Assembly (NCBI RefSeq): GCF_001939735.1
Contig: NZ_MJIL01000053.1
Coordinates: 391 to 64,390, forward strand
DNA length: 64,000 bases
Origin: Photobacterium proteolyticum
GTDB taxonomy: Bacteria > Pseudomonadota > Gammaproteobacteria > Enterobacterales > Vibrionaceae
Direction of reading: 5' to 3'
Shown here: in pieces, positions 1 through 7,585 of the stretch
Layout of the letters: each line of letters opens with the position of its first letter
Position numbering within the stretch: the first letter of the stretch is position 1
The notes under the pieces: model-generated
Database searches by the model: none
Told to the model about the DNA's origin: nothing
Seen by the model: only the letters and a program-made list of their open reading frames with translations
Translations under genes and position numbers: made by a program

Positions 1-63
1 AAGTGAAGACAAAAGGTTTGACTAATCATTTCACGAGTGCCCACACAGATTGCATGGTCAAAT

Positions 64-75
64 TGTTAAAGAACA
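64..75 (-). promoter_or_regulatory. boxA-like antitermination site in an rRNA leader
   Basis: On the minus strand this reads TGTTCTTTAACA, the boxA core of rRNA leaders, and about 20 nt later comes CAATCTGTGTGGGCACTCG, which is also typical of the enterobacterial and Vibrio rrn leader. BoxA recruits the Nus antitermination complex to keep polymerase processive through 16S and 23S. The 16S gene itself must begin to the left of position 1 and is not in the window. Confidence 0.85.
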
Positions 76-110
76 ATTCCTCATTCACTTTCGCTCTGAG
101 GAGGTGCGCC

Positions 111-138
111 ATTCTAAAGATTCAGCGTAAAGTGTCAA
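111..138 (-). promoter_or_regulatory. rRNA operon P2 promoter
   Basis: On the minus strand a perfect -35 TTGACA (138-133) is followed after 16 bp by TAGAAT (116-111), with a GC-rich stretch after the -10. It lies about 97 bp downstream of P1, as P2 does in E. coli rrn operons. It fires leftwards, out of the window. Confidence 0.75.
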
Positions 139-234
139 ACACTTTTTGAAACTTTATTTTTTAAGGCTCTCACCACACCAACTCGTTGCCTGCTTTCTTA
201 CTTTAAGAAGCCGCTCTCCGTGTCGGTGAGGCGC

Positions 235-262
235 ATTATAGAGACTTGTTTAAAGTTAGCAA
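235..262 (-). promoter_or_regulatory. rRNA operon P1 promoter with UP-like element
   Basis: On the minus strand TTGCTA (262-257), a 16 bp spacer and TATAAT (240-235) are followed by the discriminator GCGCCTCACC, close to the E. coli rrn P1 sequence. The GC-rich discriminator is the known basis of ppGpp/iNTP (stringent and growth-rate) control. The A/T run at about 264-282 sits where an UP element should be. Fis sites, if present, would fall further upstream inside the 3' end of the neighbouring glycosyltransferase gene. Confidence 0.8.
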
Positions 263-306
263 GCCTAAATATAAAAAAAATACACGTTCGAGCAACATAT
301 CGCCAA

Positions 307-1257
307 TTAATGTGTCTTTGCTTGTTTTAGAGACAATATTCTCAATATATCCCCCCCAACCGCTCTTACACGACACCACTGAGGTTGAAAGCAAAACGCA
401 AATAGTTCATGAAGTATCGATAAAACATAGGCATGTCTCTCCCGATTATATTCCGCTCTACACGTGATCAAGCGGAGGTAACCCCTAATCAAAGTAAAAG
501 GGCGAGCTTTAACAGTACTGGCATGCTTTTTTAAAATATACTTCATCGCACCTAGTCGCTCTTTCGACTCCTGGTTCGCGTAGTCATCTACTTCATGGGT
601 ATAGTGGCAAAGCGGTAGGTTCAACACACCTACCTCTCCTTGCTGAGCAACTTTAAGCCACAACTCCCAGTCTGAAGCGAACGATAACGTCGGATCAAAC
701 CCACCGGCTTCAACCAAAGCCGACTTTTTAACCACAACCGTACTTGTACCAATCATATTCTCAGTAAATATCAGTGGGGTGAAATTCTTGAAGACAATAA
801 GAGGATAGCGCTGGCCGATAATTCTTTTAAACCTAGGCCAAAAGTTAAAACAGGTAATAATTTCTTTTCCTGACTTAGATATATGCATGTAATCAGTAAA
901 GCTTAATCTCAGTGCCGGGTAGAGTGCATGCAGATTTAACTGACGGGTTAACTTTCCAGGCAGCCAATAATCACTAGGCTCAAGAAACGCTATCATGTCA
1001 CAGCTACAATGCTGAATGGCTATATTTCTGGCCTTCGACACGCCAACCCGATGAGTAAATATCGCTTTTATATCCGTTTGCAACGCTAACCACTCACGAG
1101 AACCATCGACCGAACCGTCATCAACAATAATAATTTCTACATTGCAGCCCTGCCCCCGAATACTATCAATCGCTCTTGGCAAGGTAGAAAGACTATTATT
1201 ATTCACGATTACGACACTGAGCTTAATTGCCTTCTTCAAATCCATCCCCCGCAGCAT
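307..1257 (-). CDS. family 2 glycosyltransferase
   Basis: A 316-residue GT-A fold enzyme predicted to transfer a sugar from a nucleotide donor during exopolysaccharide or O-antigen assembly. The N-terminal strand KLSVVIVNN (12-20), the nucleotide-binding VDDGS (45-49), RNIA (77-80) and the DxD-equivalent EPSDYW (93-98) are typical; the last is a slightly divergent form. No membrane segment is evident, so it is likely cytoplasmic. The start at 1257 has an AGAGGA ribosome site 7 nt upstream; Met5 is a weaker alternative. It is divergent from the next glycosyltransferase gene and ends only 45 bp before the rrn P1 -35 box, with no terminator seen between. By eye it is more A/T-rich than the rest of the cluster. 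Donor and acceptor are unknown. Confidence 0.85.
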   Translation of the reverse strand: MLRGMDLKKAIKLSVVIVNNNSLSTLPRAIDSIRGQGCNVEIIIVDDGSVDGSREWLALQTDIKAIFTHRVGVSKARNIAIQHCSCDMIAFLEPSDYWLPGKLTRQLNLHALYPALRLSFTDYMHISKSGKEIITCFNFWPRFKRIIGQRYPLIVFKNFTPLIFTENMIGTSTVVVKKSALVEAGGFDPTLSFASDWELWLKVAQQGEVGVLNLPLCHYTHEVDDYANQESKERLGAMKYILKKHASTVKARPFTLIRGYLRLITCRAEYNRERHAYVLSILHELFAFCFQPQWCRVRAVGGDILRILSLKQAKTH

Positions 1258-1304
1258 TGCAATCCTCTATTCTGCTGACTCTATGCAAGGCCCAAGCCAA
1301 TCAA

Positions 1305-1342
1305 CTTGAGTATCAATCTTGGCATCAATATTGATACTCAAG
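1305..1342. repeat. 13-bp perfect inverted repeat between divergent glycosyltransferase genes
   Basis: The arms CTTGAGTATCAAT (1305-1317) and ATTGATACTCAAG (1330-1342) are perfect inverted repeats around a 12 bp centre. There is no T-run, so it does not look like a terminator. It overlaps the candidate sigma-54 promoter for the gene at 1382, so it could be an operator or a hairpin at the start of that transcript. Confidence 0.7.
1320..1336 (+). promoter_or_regulatory. candidate sigma-54 promoter
   Basis: TTGGCATCAATATTGAT places GG (1321-1322) and GA (1333-1334) ten bases apart, against the sigma-54 consensus TGGCAC-N5-TTGC. The -12 dinucleotide GA is off consensus (GC). A start site near 1345 would give a leader of about 36 nt before the ATG at 1382. 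It is weaker than the two similar elements at 5748 and 10497, but it has the same TTGGCAT core as the latter. Confidence 0.35.
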
Positions 1343-1381
1343 AATAGAACGACAAGCTGCTGCGTATAGACTGGGGGCAGA

Positions 1382-2503
1382 ATGAAAAAGATTGGCTACG
1401 TTATTCCCGACTCTCCGGCATTGTCAGAGTCCTTTATCGGTATTGAAATCCGAGCCATGATGAGTCTTGGCCATCAAGTCAAACCCTATGCTTTCGATGA
1501 CAAGATGCTATTCCACCCCATTGATGCTTACCTAGGGTTTAATTGCATCTCGCTTTCAGACGCTCCTATCTATTCACTGTTCAAGATATGGAAAGCCTAT
1601 CGCTGCCACTCCTTTATTTTAAAGCAACAAGCCATGGGGTATCTGCCTTTACTACGGAAGGGACTACAGCTCGCCTATTTAGCAGAGCGAGATGGCTGCG
1701 AACACCTGCATACTCACTTATCCAGTCATCATGCCGCAACAGCGATTGTTGCGGCAAAAATACTCAAGATTCCCATTTCAGTGGTGGGCAGCGACGCCAA
1801 GAGCCTGAGCTACAGCCTGCAAGCGGCTGATTTTATCTGTGCAATAACGAAACAAATGCAGAACGAACTGCAACTTGCAACTGAGCAACCCATCTATCAT
1901 ATTCCATTCGGTGTGCACGAGGACAACTACAGCTCTCTAGTACGGGCCTGGCGGCCTCACAAGGATTTTCTCTTAGTCTGTCAAACCGCTGATGCAAAAG
2001 AGCTGAGGACTCTAATTGTGGCACTAGAGCAGTTCTCCTCTGAGATCAGTATCGATATCGTTGGAAAGCCCTCTCTGCTCTCGCCTTTTAAGAAACAGCT
2101 CGGCAATTTAGCTCTCAATCATCAGATCTCATGTATTAAAAATATGACGCCGAATTGGTACCACCAGCATGCCAGCAATTATAAGGCGCTTATCATGCTC
2201 TCTACGGCAAGCACATATCGTAATGCTGATACGCCCGCTTTCACTATCAAGGAAGCGATGGCTTTGGGGCTCCCCATAATAGCAAGTGATCTCCCCATTC
2301 ATATTGAGATCCTAGATAGTGAAAGCGGGCAGCTATTCCCGGCAGGTGACTCTCATGCTCTTGCCATTGTCATGGAGTCTCACCTAAAGCGTAGCGATAG
2401 CGACCTGAATTTACAGCGTGCCTACGCTTTCAACCGAGTAATGACCCTCTTCACCATCTCACATCAGGCAACCCTGTTGTCGAAAAACATTGAGGCACTT
2501 TGA
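1382..2503 (+). CDS. family 4 glycosyltransferase
   Basis: A 373-residue GT-B enzyme, probably cytoplasmic or peripheral at the inner membrane, adding a sugar to the lipid-linked repeat unit. The N-terminus (IGYVIPDSPALSESFIGIEI) resembles colanic-acid-type GT4 enzymes. The C-terminal lobe has the nucleotide-sugar site with two conserved Glu residues around KEAMALGLPIIAS. GGGGG lies 5-9 nt before the ATG. It is the first gene of the rightward part of the cluster. In V. fischeri syp several GT4 genes (sypH, I, J) are candidates for the counterpart; I cannot tell which. Confidence 0.85.
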   Translation: MKKIGYVIPDSPALSESFIGIEIRAMMSLGHQVKPYAFDDKMLFHPIDAYLGFNCISLSDAPIYSLFKIWKAYRCHSFILKQQAMGYLPLLRKGLQLAYLAERDGCEHLHTHLSSHHAATAIVAAKILKIPISVVGSDAKSLSYSLQAADFICAITKQMQNELQLATEQPIYHIPFGVHEDNYSSLVRAWRPHKDFLLVCQTADAKELRTLIVALEQFSSEISIDIVGKPSLLSPFKKQLGNLALNHQISCIKNMTPNWYHQHASNYKALIMLSTASTYRNADTPAFTIKEAMALGLPIIASDLPIHIEILDSESGQLFPAGDSHALAIVMESHLKRSDSDLNLQRAYAFNRVMTLFTISHQATLLSKNIEAL

Positions 2504-2527
2504 GCATGGTGCGGCGCTCACACGATA

Positions 2528-2542
2528 TTCTCACCTTGCCAG
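2528..2542 (+). promoter_or_regulatory. TTCTCA-N3-TGC motif resembling the SypG-binding element
   Basis: TTCTCACCTTGCCAG lies just before the gene at 2556. As I recall it, the activator SypG of V. fischeri binds TTCTCA followed by three free bases and TGC. The match to that core is exact, but it is a single short match and not next to one of the candidate sigma-54 promoters. Confidence 0.25.
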
Positions 2543-2555
2543 AGCCTAGACGCGT

Positions 2556-3887
2556 ATGAGCCGACGCAAGCAACTACTTCTCGCATTGTGTAGCACCATG
2601 ATGATCTATATTGTCTGGTTTCAGCAAGGCAACCTGGTGTTGCTGATTGGCGTCTTATTTGCTTTGCCTTTCATTATTAGTCAGGCCTTCATCGTCTGCG
2701 TGGGCTTCATCATCTTTTCCTACTTTCGGATCCATGAAGCTTTCCCTATTCTGGAGCCTCTTCGTATCCCGCAATTACTGGCCCTTGCCAGCCTGGCCGG
2801 ACTCGGTTGGCAATTATGGCTCAAACGAGAAACCATCACTTGGCAAAGCCTGCATACCCAACTGGTGATATTCACCGCCTGGGTACTCGTTTCCTGCATC
2901 GCTGCAACAAATCGCGCCGAGGCGTTTGCCAATTTCAATGGCAACTTCATCAAGATTTTTATCATGGTATTTGCGATTAGCTGGCTACCAACCCGACTTA
3001 CACAGCTACAGAAAATTCCATTCTTTCTGATACTGAGCGGACTTTGCATCGGCGGGCTGGCTCTGTACAACAAAGCCAATGGTATTGGGCTTGTCGAAGG
3101 CACCCGGGTCACGATTGGACGAGACATTGGCTCTGTTCTGGGCGACCCTAATGACCTGGCCCTGGTGCTTTTGTTTCCCGTTTCATTTGCCCTTGCCTAT
3201 AGCTTTCATGGCAACAAATGGCAACGAGGCCTTACCATCATCACGCTAATTGTCCTATTGATGAGTATATTGGCAACCCAAAGCCGGGGCGGGCTGTTAG
3301 GAATCGCAAGCGGGATATTTGCACTAGCATTATTGAAAAGCCGCTCCGTTATCGCACCGGTCATCTTCAGCAGTATCGGCCTACTCGCACTGATCGCACT
3401 GGCCGGGATCAGTGATCGCTCCTCCGGCGGAGCGGCTGAAGACGGTATTGACGAATCCGCGATGGGCCGTATATACGCCTGGCAGGCAGCCTTCAACATG
3501 GCTGTCGCCAACCCGTTCACCGGCGTCGGACTCGATAACTTCTTATATAACTATTATTTCTACTCGCCACACTGGGACGGAAAAAACCACGCAGTCCACA
3601 GTACCTGGATGCAAATCATCGCAGAAACCGGGTTTGCCGGGTTGGTACTGTTTCTGCTTATGCTTATCGGAGCCCTCAAAGTGAGCTACCGGCTACTGAA
3701 AAGATTGAACAACCATGAAATGAAGCCGCTGGCCCAGGGGCTATGGCTTGGCATGGTGTCATTCTGTGTCAGTGGGACCTTTTTAACCCAAGGCACAAAC
3801 TGGCCCCTTTATATTCTCATTGGCCTGATTCTGGCGCTTGATCGGCTAACACTGATACCGGAGGATAAACATGCGAGCCTTAATTAA
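2556..3887 (+). CDS. O-antigen polymerase/ligase-type membrane protein (Wzy/WaaL family, SypL-like position)
   Basis: A 443-residue polytopic inner-membrane protein with roughly ten to twelve hydrophobic segments. A large periplasmic loop lies around residues 290-350 with the family-type stretch GRIYAWQAAFNM followed by NPFTGVGLDN and HAVHSTWMQIIAETG, the signature of the O-antigen ligase (PF04932) family. It would polymerise lipid-linked repeats on the periplasmic face or transfer the chain to an acceptor. Sequence alone does not separate polymerase from ligase. No strong ribosome site is visible before the ATG. It overlaps the acetyltransferase gene by 17 bp and so is translationally coupled to it. 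In syp the acetyltransferase gene sypM also follows sypL. Confidence 0.8.
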   Translation: MSRRKQLLLALCSTMMIYIVWFQQGNLVLLIGVLFALPFIISQAFIVCVGFIIFSYFRIHEAFPILEPLRIPQLLALASLAGLGWQLWLKRETITWQSLHTQLVIFTAWVLVSCIAATNRAEAFANFNGNFIKIFIMVFAISWLPTRLTQLQKIPFFLILSGLCIGGLALYNKANGIGLVEGTRVTIGRDIGSVLGDPNDLALVLLFPVSFALAYSFHGNKWQRGLTIITLIVLLMSILATQSRGGLLGIASGIFALALLKSRSVIAPVIFSSIGLLALIALAGISDRSSGGAAEDGIDESAMGRIYAWQAAFNMAVANPFTGVGLDNFLYNYYFYSPHWDGKNHAVHSTWMQIIAETGFAGLVLFLLMLIGALKVSYRLLKRLNNHEMKPLAQGLWLGMVSFCVSGTFLTQGTNWPLYILIGLILALDRLTLIPEDKHASLN

Positions 3888-4566
3888 ACAATACCTCAGC
3901 CCAGCCCAAATAATCTCTATCAAACAACTGCTACAGAGAGTCAGGGGAAGCTACCTGCCCTGCATTCCCCTGCTGCATTCACTGCTCTATCATCTGCACC
4001 TTGCAACAAAGAACATGATTCATTGCATATTGCAAAAATGCTATTTTACCCCGCTCTTTATTTCCCAGCTTGCTCATCGCCCTAAAAGCCTTCAGCTCGA
4101 TTGCGGCATGCCACAAATACTCGGCCAGCTCAATATCAGTCTCGGGGAACAATGTCGTCTCTCTGGGGTATCAACATATTGCGGCAGAGTATGGGGGGCA
4201 CAATTACCGCAATTGATCATCGGTAATAATGTCGATATAGGCTGGCAGAACACCCTGGCCGTCGGTACCAAAATTCAGCTTGATGACAACGTCCGCCTTG
4301 CCGGAAAGGTCTTTTTAGCCGGTTTCCCCGGCCACCCCATGGAACCTCACGCCCGCGCTATCGGCCAACCAGATACCGACCAGCAAATCGGCAATATTCA
4401 TCTATGCCGTGATGTATGGCTTGGCACCGGTGTCATGGTTATGGCCGGTGTCACCATTGGTGAAGGTAGCGTCATCGCTGCAGGCAGCGTAGTGACCAAA
4501 AATATCCCACCTGGCGTGCTGGCAGGAGGCAATCCGGCGAAAGTGATCAAAAACTTGGAGTATTAA
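3871..4566 (+). CDS. left-handed beta-helix acyltransferase (SypM-like)
   Basis: A 231-residue protein of the hexapeptide-repeat (CysE/LacA/WbbJ-like) O-acetyltransferase family, presumably acetylating a sugar of the repeat unit with acetyl-CoA. Hexapeptide repeats run from about residue 85 to the end, with the usual C-terminal coil seen in WLGTGVMVMAGVTIGEGS and VIAAGSVVTKNIPPG and the closing GNPAKVI. The first 80 residues are a longer, less conserved extension. GGAGG lies 6 nt before the ATG, inside the end of the preceding gene. V. fischeri sypM is an acetyltransferase in the same relative place. Confidence 0.85.
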   Translation: MRALIKQYLSPAQIISIKQLLQRVRGSYLPCIPLLHSLLYHLHLATKNMIHCILQKCYFTPLFISQLAHRPKSLQLDCGMPQILGQLNISLGEQCRLSGVSTYCGRVWGAQLPQLIIGNNVDIGWQNTLAVGTKIQLDDNVRLAGKVFLAGFPGHPMEPHARAIGQPDTDQQIGNIHLCRDVWLGTGVMVMAGVTIGEGSVIAAGSVVTKNIPPGVLAGGNPAKVIKNLEY

Positions 4567-4567
4567 A

Positions 4568-5734
4568 ATGGAATTTATTGTATTCGGCGAAGACTGGGGA
4601 CGGCATCCTTCAAGTAGCCAACATATCTTGACTGAGCTAATGGGTCGCTATGAGGTGACTTGGATTAATTCCATCGGGCTACGCCAACCCAAACTGAACT
4701 GGCGAGACATTAACAGGGTAAGAGAAAAATTGTACGCAACGCTTGGCCATCGCTCACAGGTTAAAACAGGTAGCACTAAAAAGTGTATTCCCGGCCATGC
4801 CCCGGCCACAATCATCAAGCCTCTGGTGTGGCCTGTTGCACAAGCGCCTCTCATCAAAAAAATCAATAATGCATTGCTGAATATGCAGCTTTACCGCAAA
4901 CAAAAACGCCGCATCATCTGGGCGGCGCTACCCACCGCTGTGGATTACCTGGATATCTGCGACAGTGATCTTGTGATCTATTACTGCGGTGATGACTTTT
5001 CATCCCTTGCCGATGTTGATCACCATTACGTCACTGAAATGGAAAAGCGGCTCATTCACCGAGCCGACATTATTCTGGCCTGCAGTCCGGCCTTACAAAA
5101 CAAATTTCCAGCTAGTAAAACCTGGTTGCTTCCTCATGGCGTCGCCTCATCGCAATTTGCAAAACCTGCGTCTTGTCCTGCCGATATCAGCACGAACCAA
5201 CCCAATATCGGCTTCTATGGCAGCATCAATAACTGGCTCGATCAAAAACTATTAGTCCACCTGGCCACCGCCCGGCCCGGTATCAACTTCTACCTGGTTG
5301 GGCCGGTAAATACGGATATCACCGCACTCAGCCATATTCCAAATATCCACTTCCTGCCTGCTAAGCCCCACCACCAGCTGGCGGGTTATCTTCAGCACTG
5401 GACTGCAGCAATTTTACCCTTCATCGATAACGATCAGATCCGAGCCTGTAACCCACTAAAGCTAAGGGAATACCTGGCGGCTGGCTGCCCGGTGATCAGC
5501 GCTAATTTTCCTGCTGTTCACCCCTATCAGCCATTGGTAACAACTGCCACCAGCCCGAATGAGTGGCTACAAGCAATTGATAGCTATTGCCAGTTGAGCC
5601 ACAGTGAACGACAAGCTTATGCCGAGCAGGCCTCTGTACGAATCGCCCATGAAAGCTGGGAGAACCGCGCCAATGCCGTTATCGAATTGATAAATTCAAA
5701 ACTAATGTCCGAAAAAACAGACTCCCCGTCATAA
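4568..5734 (+). CDS. GT-B glycosyltransferase (SypN-like position)
   Basis: A 388-residue protein with a divergent N-terminal lobe (FIVFGEDWGRHPSS) and a recognisable C-terminal GT-B lobe: NIGFYGSINNWLD opens the second Rossmann domain (about 215), and CNPLKLREYLAAGCPVIS (about 300-317) is the donor-binding segment of GT4-like enzymes. It begins one base after the stop of the acetyltransferase gene, with GGAG just upstream, so the two are co-translated. It is expected to add a residue to the lipid-linked repeat on the cytoplasmic face. Substrate unknown. The match to sypN rests on position rather than sequence comparison. Confidence 0.8.
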   Translation: MEFIVFGEDWGRHPSSSQHILTELMGRYEVTWINSIGLRQPKLNWRDINRVREKLYATLGHRSQVKTGSTKKCIPGHAPATIIKPLVWPVAQAPLIKKINNALLNMQLYRKQKRRIIWAALPTAVDYLDICDSDLVIYYCGDDFSSLADVDHHYVTEMEKRLIHRADIILACSPALQNKFPASKTWLLPHGVASSQFAKPASCPADISTNQPNIGFYGSINNWLDQKLLVHLATARPGINFYLVGPVNTDITALSHIPNIHFLPAKPHHQLAGYLQHWTAAILPFIDNDQIRACNPLKLREYLAAGCPVISANFPAVHPYQPLVTTATSPNEWLQAIDSYCQLSHSERQAYAEQASVRIAHESWENRANAVIELINSKLMSEKTDSPS

Positions 5735-5747
5735 TTTTTCTAACTCT

Positions 5748-5763
5748 GGGCACCTTTTTTGCT
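5748..5763 (+). promoter_or_regulatory. strong candidate sigma-54 promoter
   Basis: GGGCACCTTTTTTGCT matches the -24/-12 consensus TGGCAC-N5-TTGC closely: GG (5749-5750) and GC (5761-5762) are separated by exactly ten bases, and only the first T is changed. The predicted start near 5774 leaves a short leader to the lipoprotein ATG at 5802. It would drive lipoprotein, chain-length, glycosyltransferase and fusion genes together. The V. fischeri syp promoters are sigma-54 dependent and activated by SypG. Confidence 0.6.
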
Positions 5764-5801
5764 ACTACTTCTATATACCCGTTAACAGAGAAGGTAGTCA
5801 G

Positions 5802-6140
5802 ATGAAAAGGATCCTTTGTCTATGCAGCAGCCTCATTTTATGGGGGTGTGCCAGTACGGTTCATACCCCTCAGGAGCTCACCCTCTATTTCAGCCCGGAA
5901 CAAACCTCCCTGACCGCTGAGCAGAGCAGAAAGATAACCAACTTTCTCGACAACCACCCCTATCACCAGTTGACGGCTTTGGTTGCACCGGCGGCAATGG
6001 AGGATCCTTTCAAAGCGCTCGTCCAGGGACAAAAACGTATTCAGGCTGTCAGCCAGATTTCCGACGATCGAGAAATCCCGTTATTGCTGAAATACGCCCC
6101 CAAACAGACAGCTGATACGCTGATCTTGATGAGACAATAG
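5802..6140 (+). CDS. small lipoprotein with a degenerate OmpA-like domain
   Basis: A 112-residue protein. Residues 1-15 form a type II signal peptide with Cys16 in LWGC as the likely lipidation site, so it should be anchored in a membrane facing the periplasm; Ala17 does not suggest inner-membrane retention. The remainder (LYFSPEQTSLTAEQSRK onwards) resembles the first half of an OmpA-like fold, but the Asp and Arg that bind peptidoglycan are not visible. GAAGGT precedes the ATG. It is first in a probable transcript with the chain-length gene 2 bp downstream, which suggests it partners that protein. I recognise no named family; it has no obvious counterpart in V. fischeri syp. Confidence 0.75.
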   Translation: MKRILCLCSSLILWGCASTVHTPQELTLYFSPEQTSLTAEQSRKITNFLDNHPYHQLTALVAPAAMEDPFKALVQGQKRIQAVSQISDDREIPLLLKYAPKQTADTLILMRQ

Positions 6141-6142
6141 CC

Positions 6143-7585
6143 ATGCGGCACAAGTTATTTGCCAAGCTCTATCCGCTAATCCATGCCATGTGGGTTCACA
6201 GGTATCTGATCCTGCTGCCGGTACTTATCATGCCGTTACTGATGACAGCAGGCAGTTTCCTCAAGGCCAAGCGCTACTATGCCCAAACCACAATCCTGGT
6301 TCAGGAAGCGGCAATGCTCAATCCGTTTCTCGAAGACCTCTCCATTTCAATGAACCTGAAACAGCGTATAAAGGCATTACGGGTTTTGCTGCACAGCCAC
6401 TCGGTATTGGAACGGGTTACTACCGAGCTTGAGCTGGCCCCCGTCACAGACAAAACGCAAAGAGAAGTCGTCATCAGCAACCTAAGTCAGAGCCTGAGTG
6501 TTACCCTAGTCGGCAATGATTTGGTTCAGCTTGGGCTAAACTGGCCAACCCCGAGTGAAATGCCGGTGATTTTGAACAAAGTCTCCGATATTTTTCTCGA
6601 CAAGCTCCGCGCTCCGGGACGGGCCTCCGTCGACGGTTCTGAAGTCTTTCTCCACAAGCAGCTTGAATCGACCCAGCAAGATCTCGAGCTGGCCGAAAGC
6701 GAACTGGCTTTGTTCAAAGCCGAGCATGCCGATAACCTTCCCCAGCTACAGGGAATGAAGGTACAAAACGATGCCCGCCTTAATTCACTCATTCAGGAAA
6801 CAGAACTAGCCCTGCTGCACGCCAAGACCCAGCGTGATAATTTCTTCCAGCGCCTGGCCAGCACCAATCCGGTTGTCGGGATGCTGGAAGAGGAAATCGT
6901 CAAAGCCGAGGCCGAGCTGGCAATGCTGCGAGCAAGCTATACCGACCGCCACTCAGCGGTCAAAGCGGTACTGCGCAAGCTTGGTCGCCTGAAGCAAGAA
7001 CGTTCCCGACTGGTTGACGAGCAGCAATCCCTCAGCGCCCAGGAAGTCAGTCAACTCTGGCAGCGCGTGGCAAACCATACCCAAAGCCGCGATAACAATA
7101 ACCAACCAATACTGCTCAGCCAGTTCGAAAAACTTCAGCAGGCGGAAAGCCAGATCCAGACATTGGATGGTGAGCTGAAGCTGCTTCAGGCACAGGCTAC
7201 CCAGATACAGAGCAAAAGGGCCGAGTTCGCTACATTGGAAAAGCAGCTAAAGATCCTGCAGCGTAACTATGACGTCAAATCCAGGATCTATAACCAGCTT
7301 CTGGAGCGTTATGAAATGGCCAAGGTTACAGGCCACCTCGGCCGTTTTGAGGAACCCGACAAACTGCAGATCATCGATCGCCCAATCCAACCCCACCGCC
7401 CGCTGAACTGGCCATGGTGGCTTAATTTTCTTCTCGGCATTGTCGCTGGACTCGGACTCGGCCTGTCCCTTGCCTGTGCCGTACAGCTACTAGATACCCG
7501 GTTATACCAGACAACCCAAATCAATCGGCTAACCCGAGTACCGGTACTCGCCAGGATCCCCAACTTTCCAGGGAGTTCATCATGA
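6143..7585 (+). CDS. Wzz/GumC-type polysaccharide chain-length (co-polymerase) protein, SypO-like
   Basis: A 480-residue inner-membrane PCP protein that would set polymer length together with the Wzy-type protein. TM1 is at about residues 20-42 and TM2 at about 423-447, and between them lies a long periplasmic region rich in coiled coil (about 170-400, many LxxxE/Q heptads). The segment between TM1 and the coil (AKRYYAQTTILVQ) matches the Wzz domain. A C-terminal cytoplasmic tail (LTRVPVLARIPNF) is the usual junction to a BY-kinase, but the kinase-like ATPase is encoded separately at 14318. Its stop overlaps the next start (ATGA). Confidence 0.85.
   Translation: MRHKLFAKLYPLIHAMWVHRYLILLPVLIMPLLMTAGSFLKAKRYYAQTTILVQEAAMLNPFLEDLSISMNLKQRIKALRVLLHSHSVLERVTTELELAPVTDKTQREVVISNLSQSLSVTLVGNDLVQLGLNWPTPSEMPVILNKVSDIFLDKLRAPGRASVDGSEVFLHKQLESTQQDLELAESELALFKAEHADNLPQLQGMKVQNDARLNSLIQETELALLHAKTQRDNFFQRLASTNPVVGMLEEEIVKAEAELAMLRASYTDRHSAVKAVLRKLGRLKQERSRLVDEQQSLSAQEVSQLWQRVANHTQSRDNNNQPILLSQFEKLQQAESQIQTLDGELKLLQAQATQIQSKRAEFATLEKQLKILQRNYDVKSRIYNQLLERYEMAKVTGHLGRFEEPDKLQIIDRPIQPHRPLNWPWWLNFLLGIVAGLGLGLSLACAVQLLDTRLYQTTQINRLTRVPVLARIPNFPGSSS

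Noticed and set aside
1..60. Start of the 16S rRNA gene
   Set aside because: Only leader sequence is present; the mature 16S 5' end would lie roughly 100 bp to the left of the window.
246..467. 73-codon plus-strand ORF at the left end
   Set aside because: It lies over the 3' end of the GT2 gene and the rrn P1 promoter, has no family resemblance and no ribosome site.
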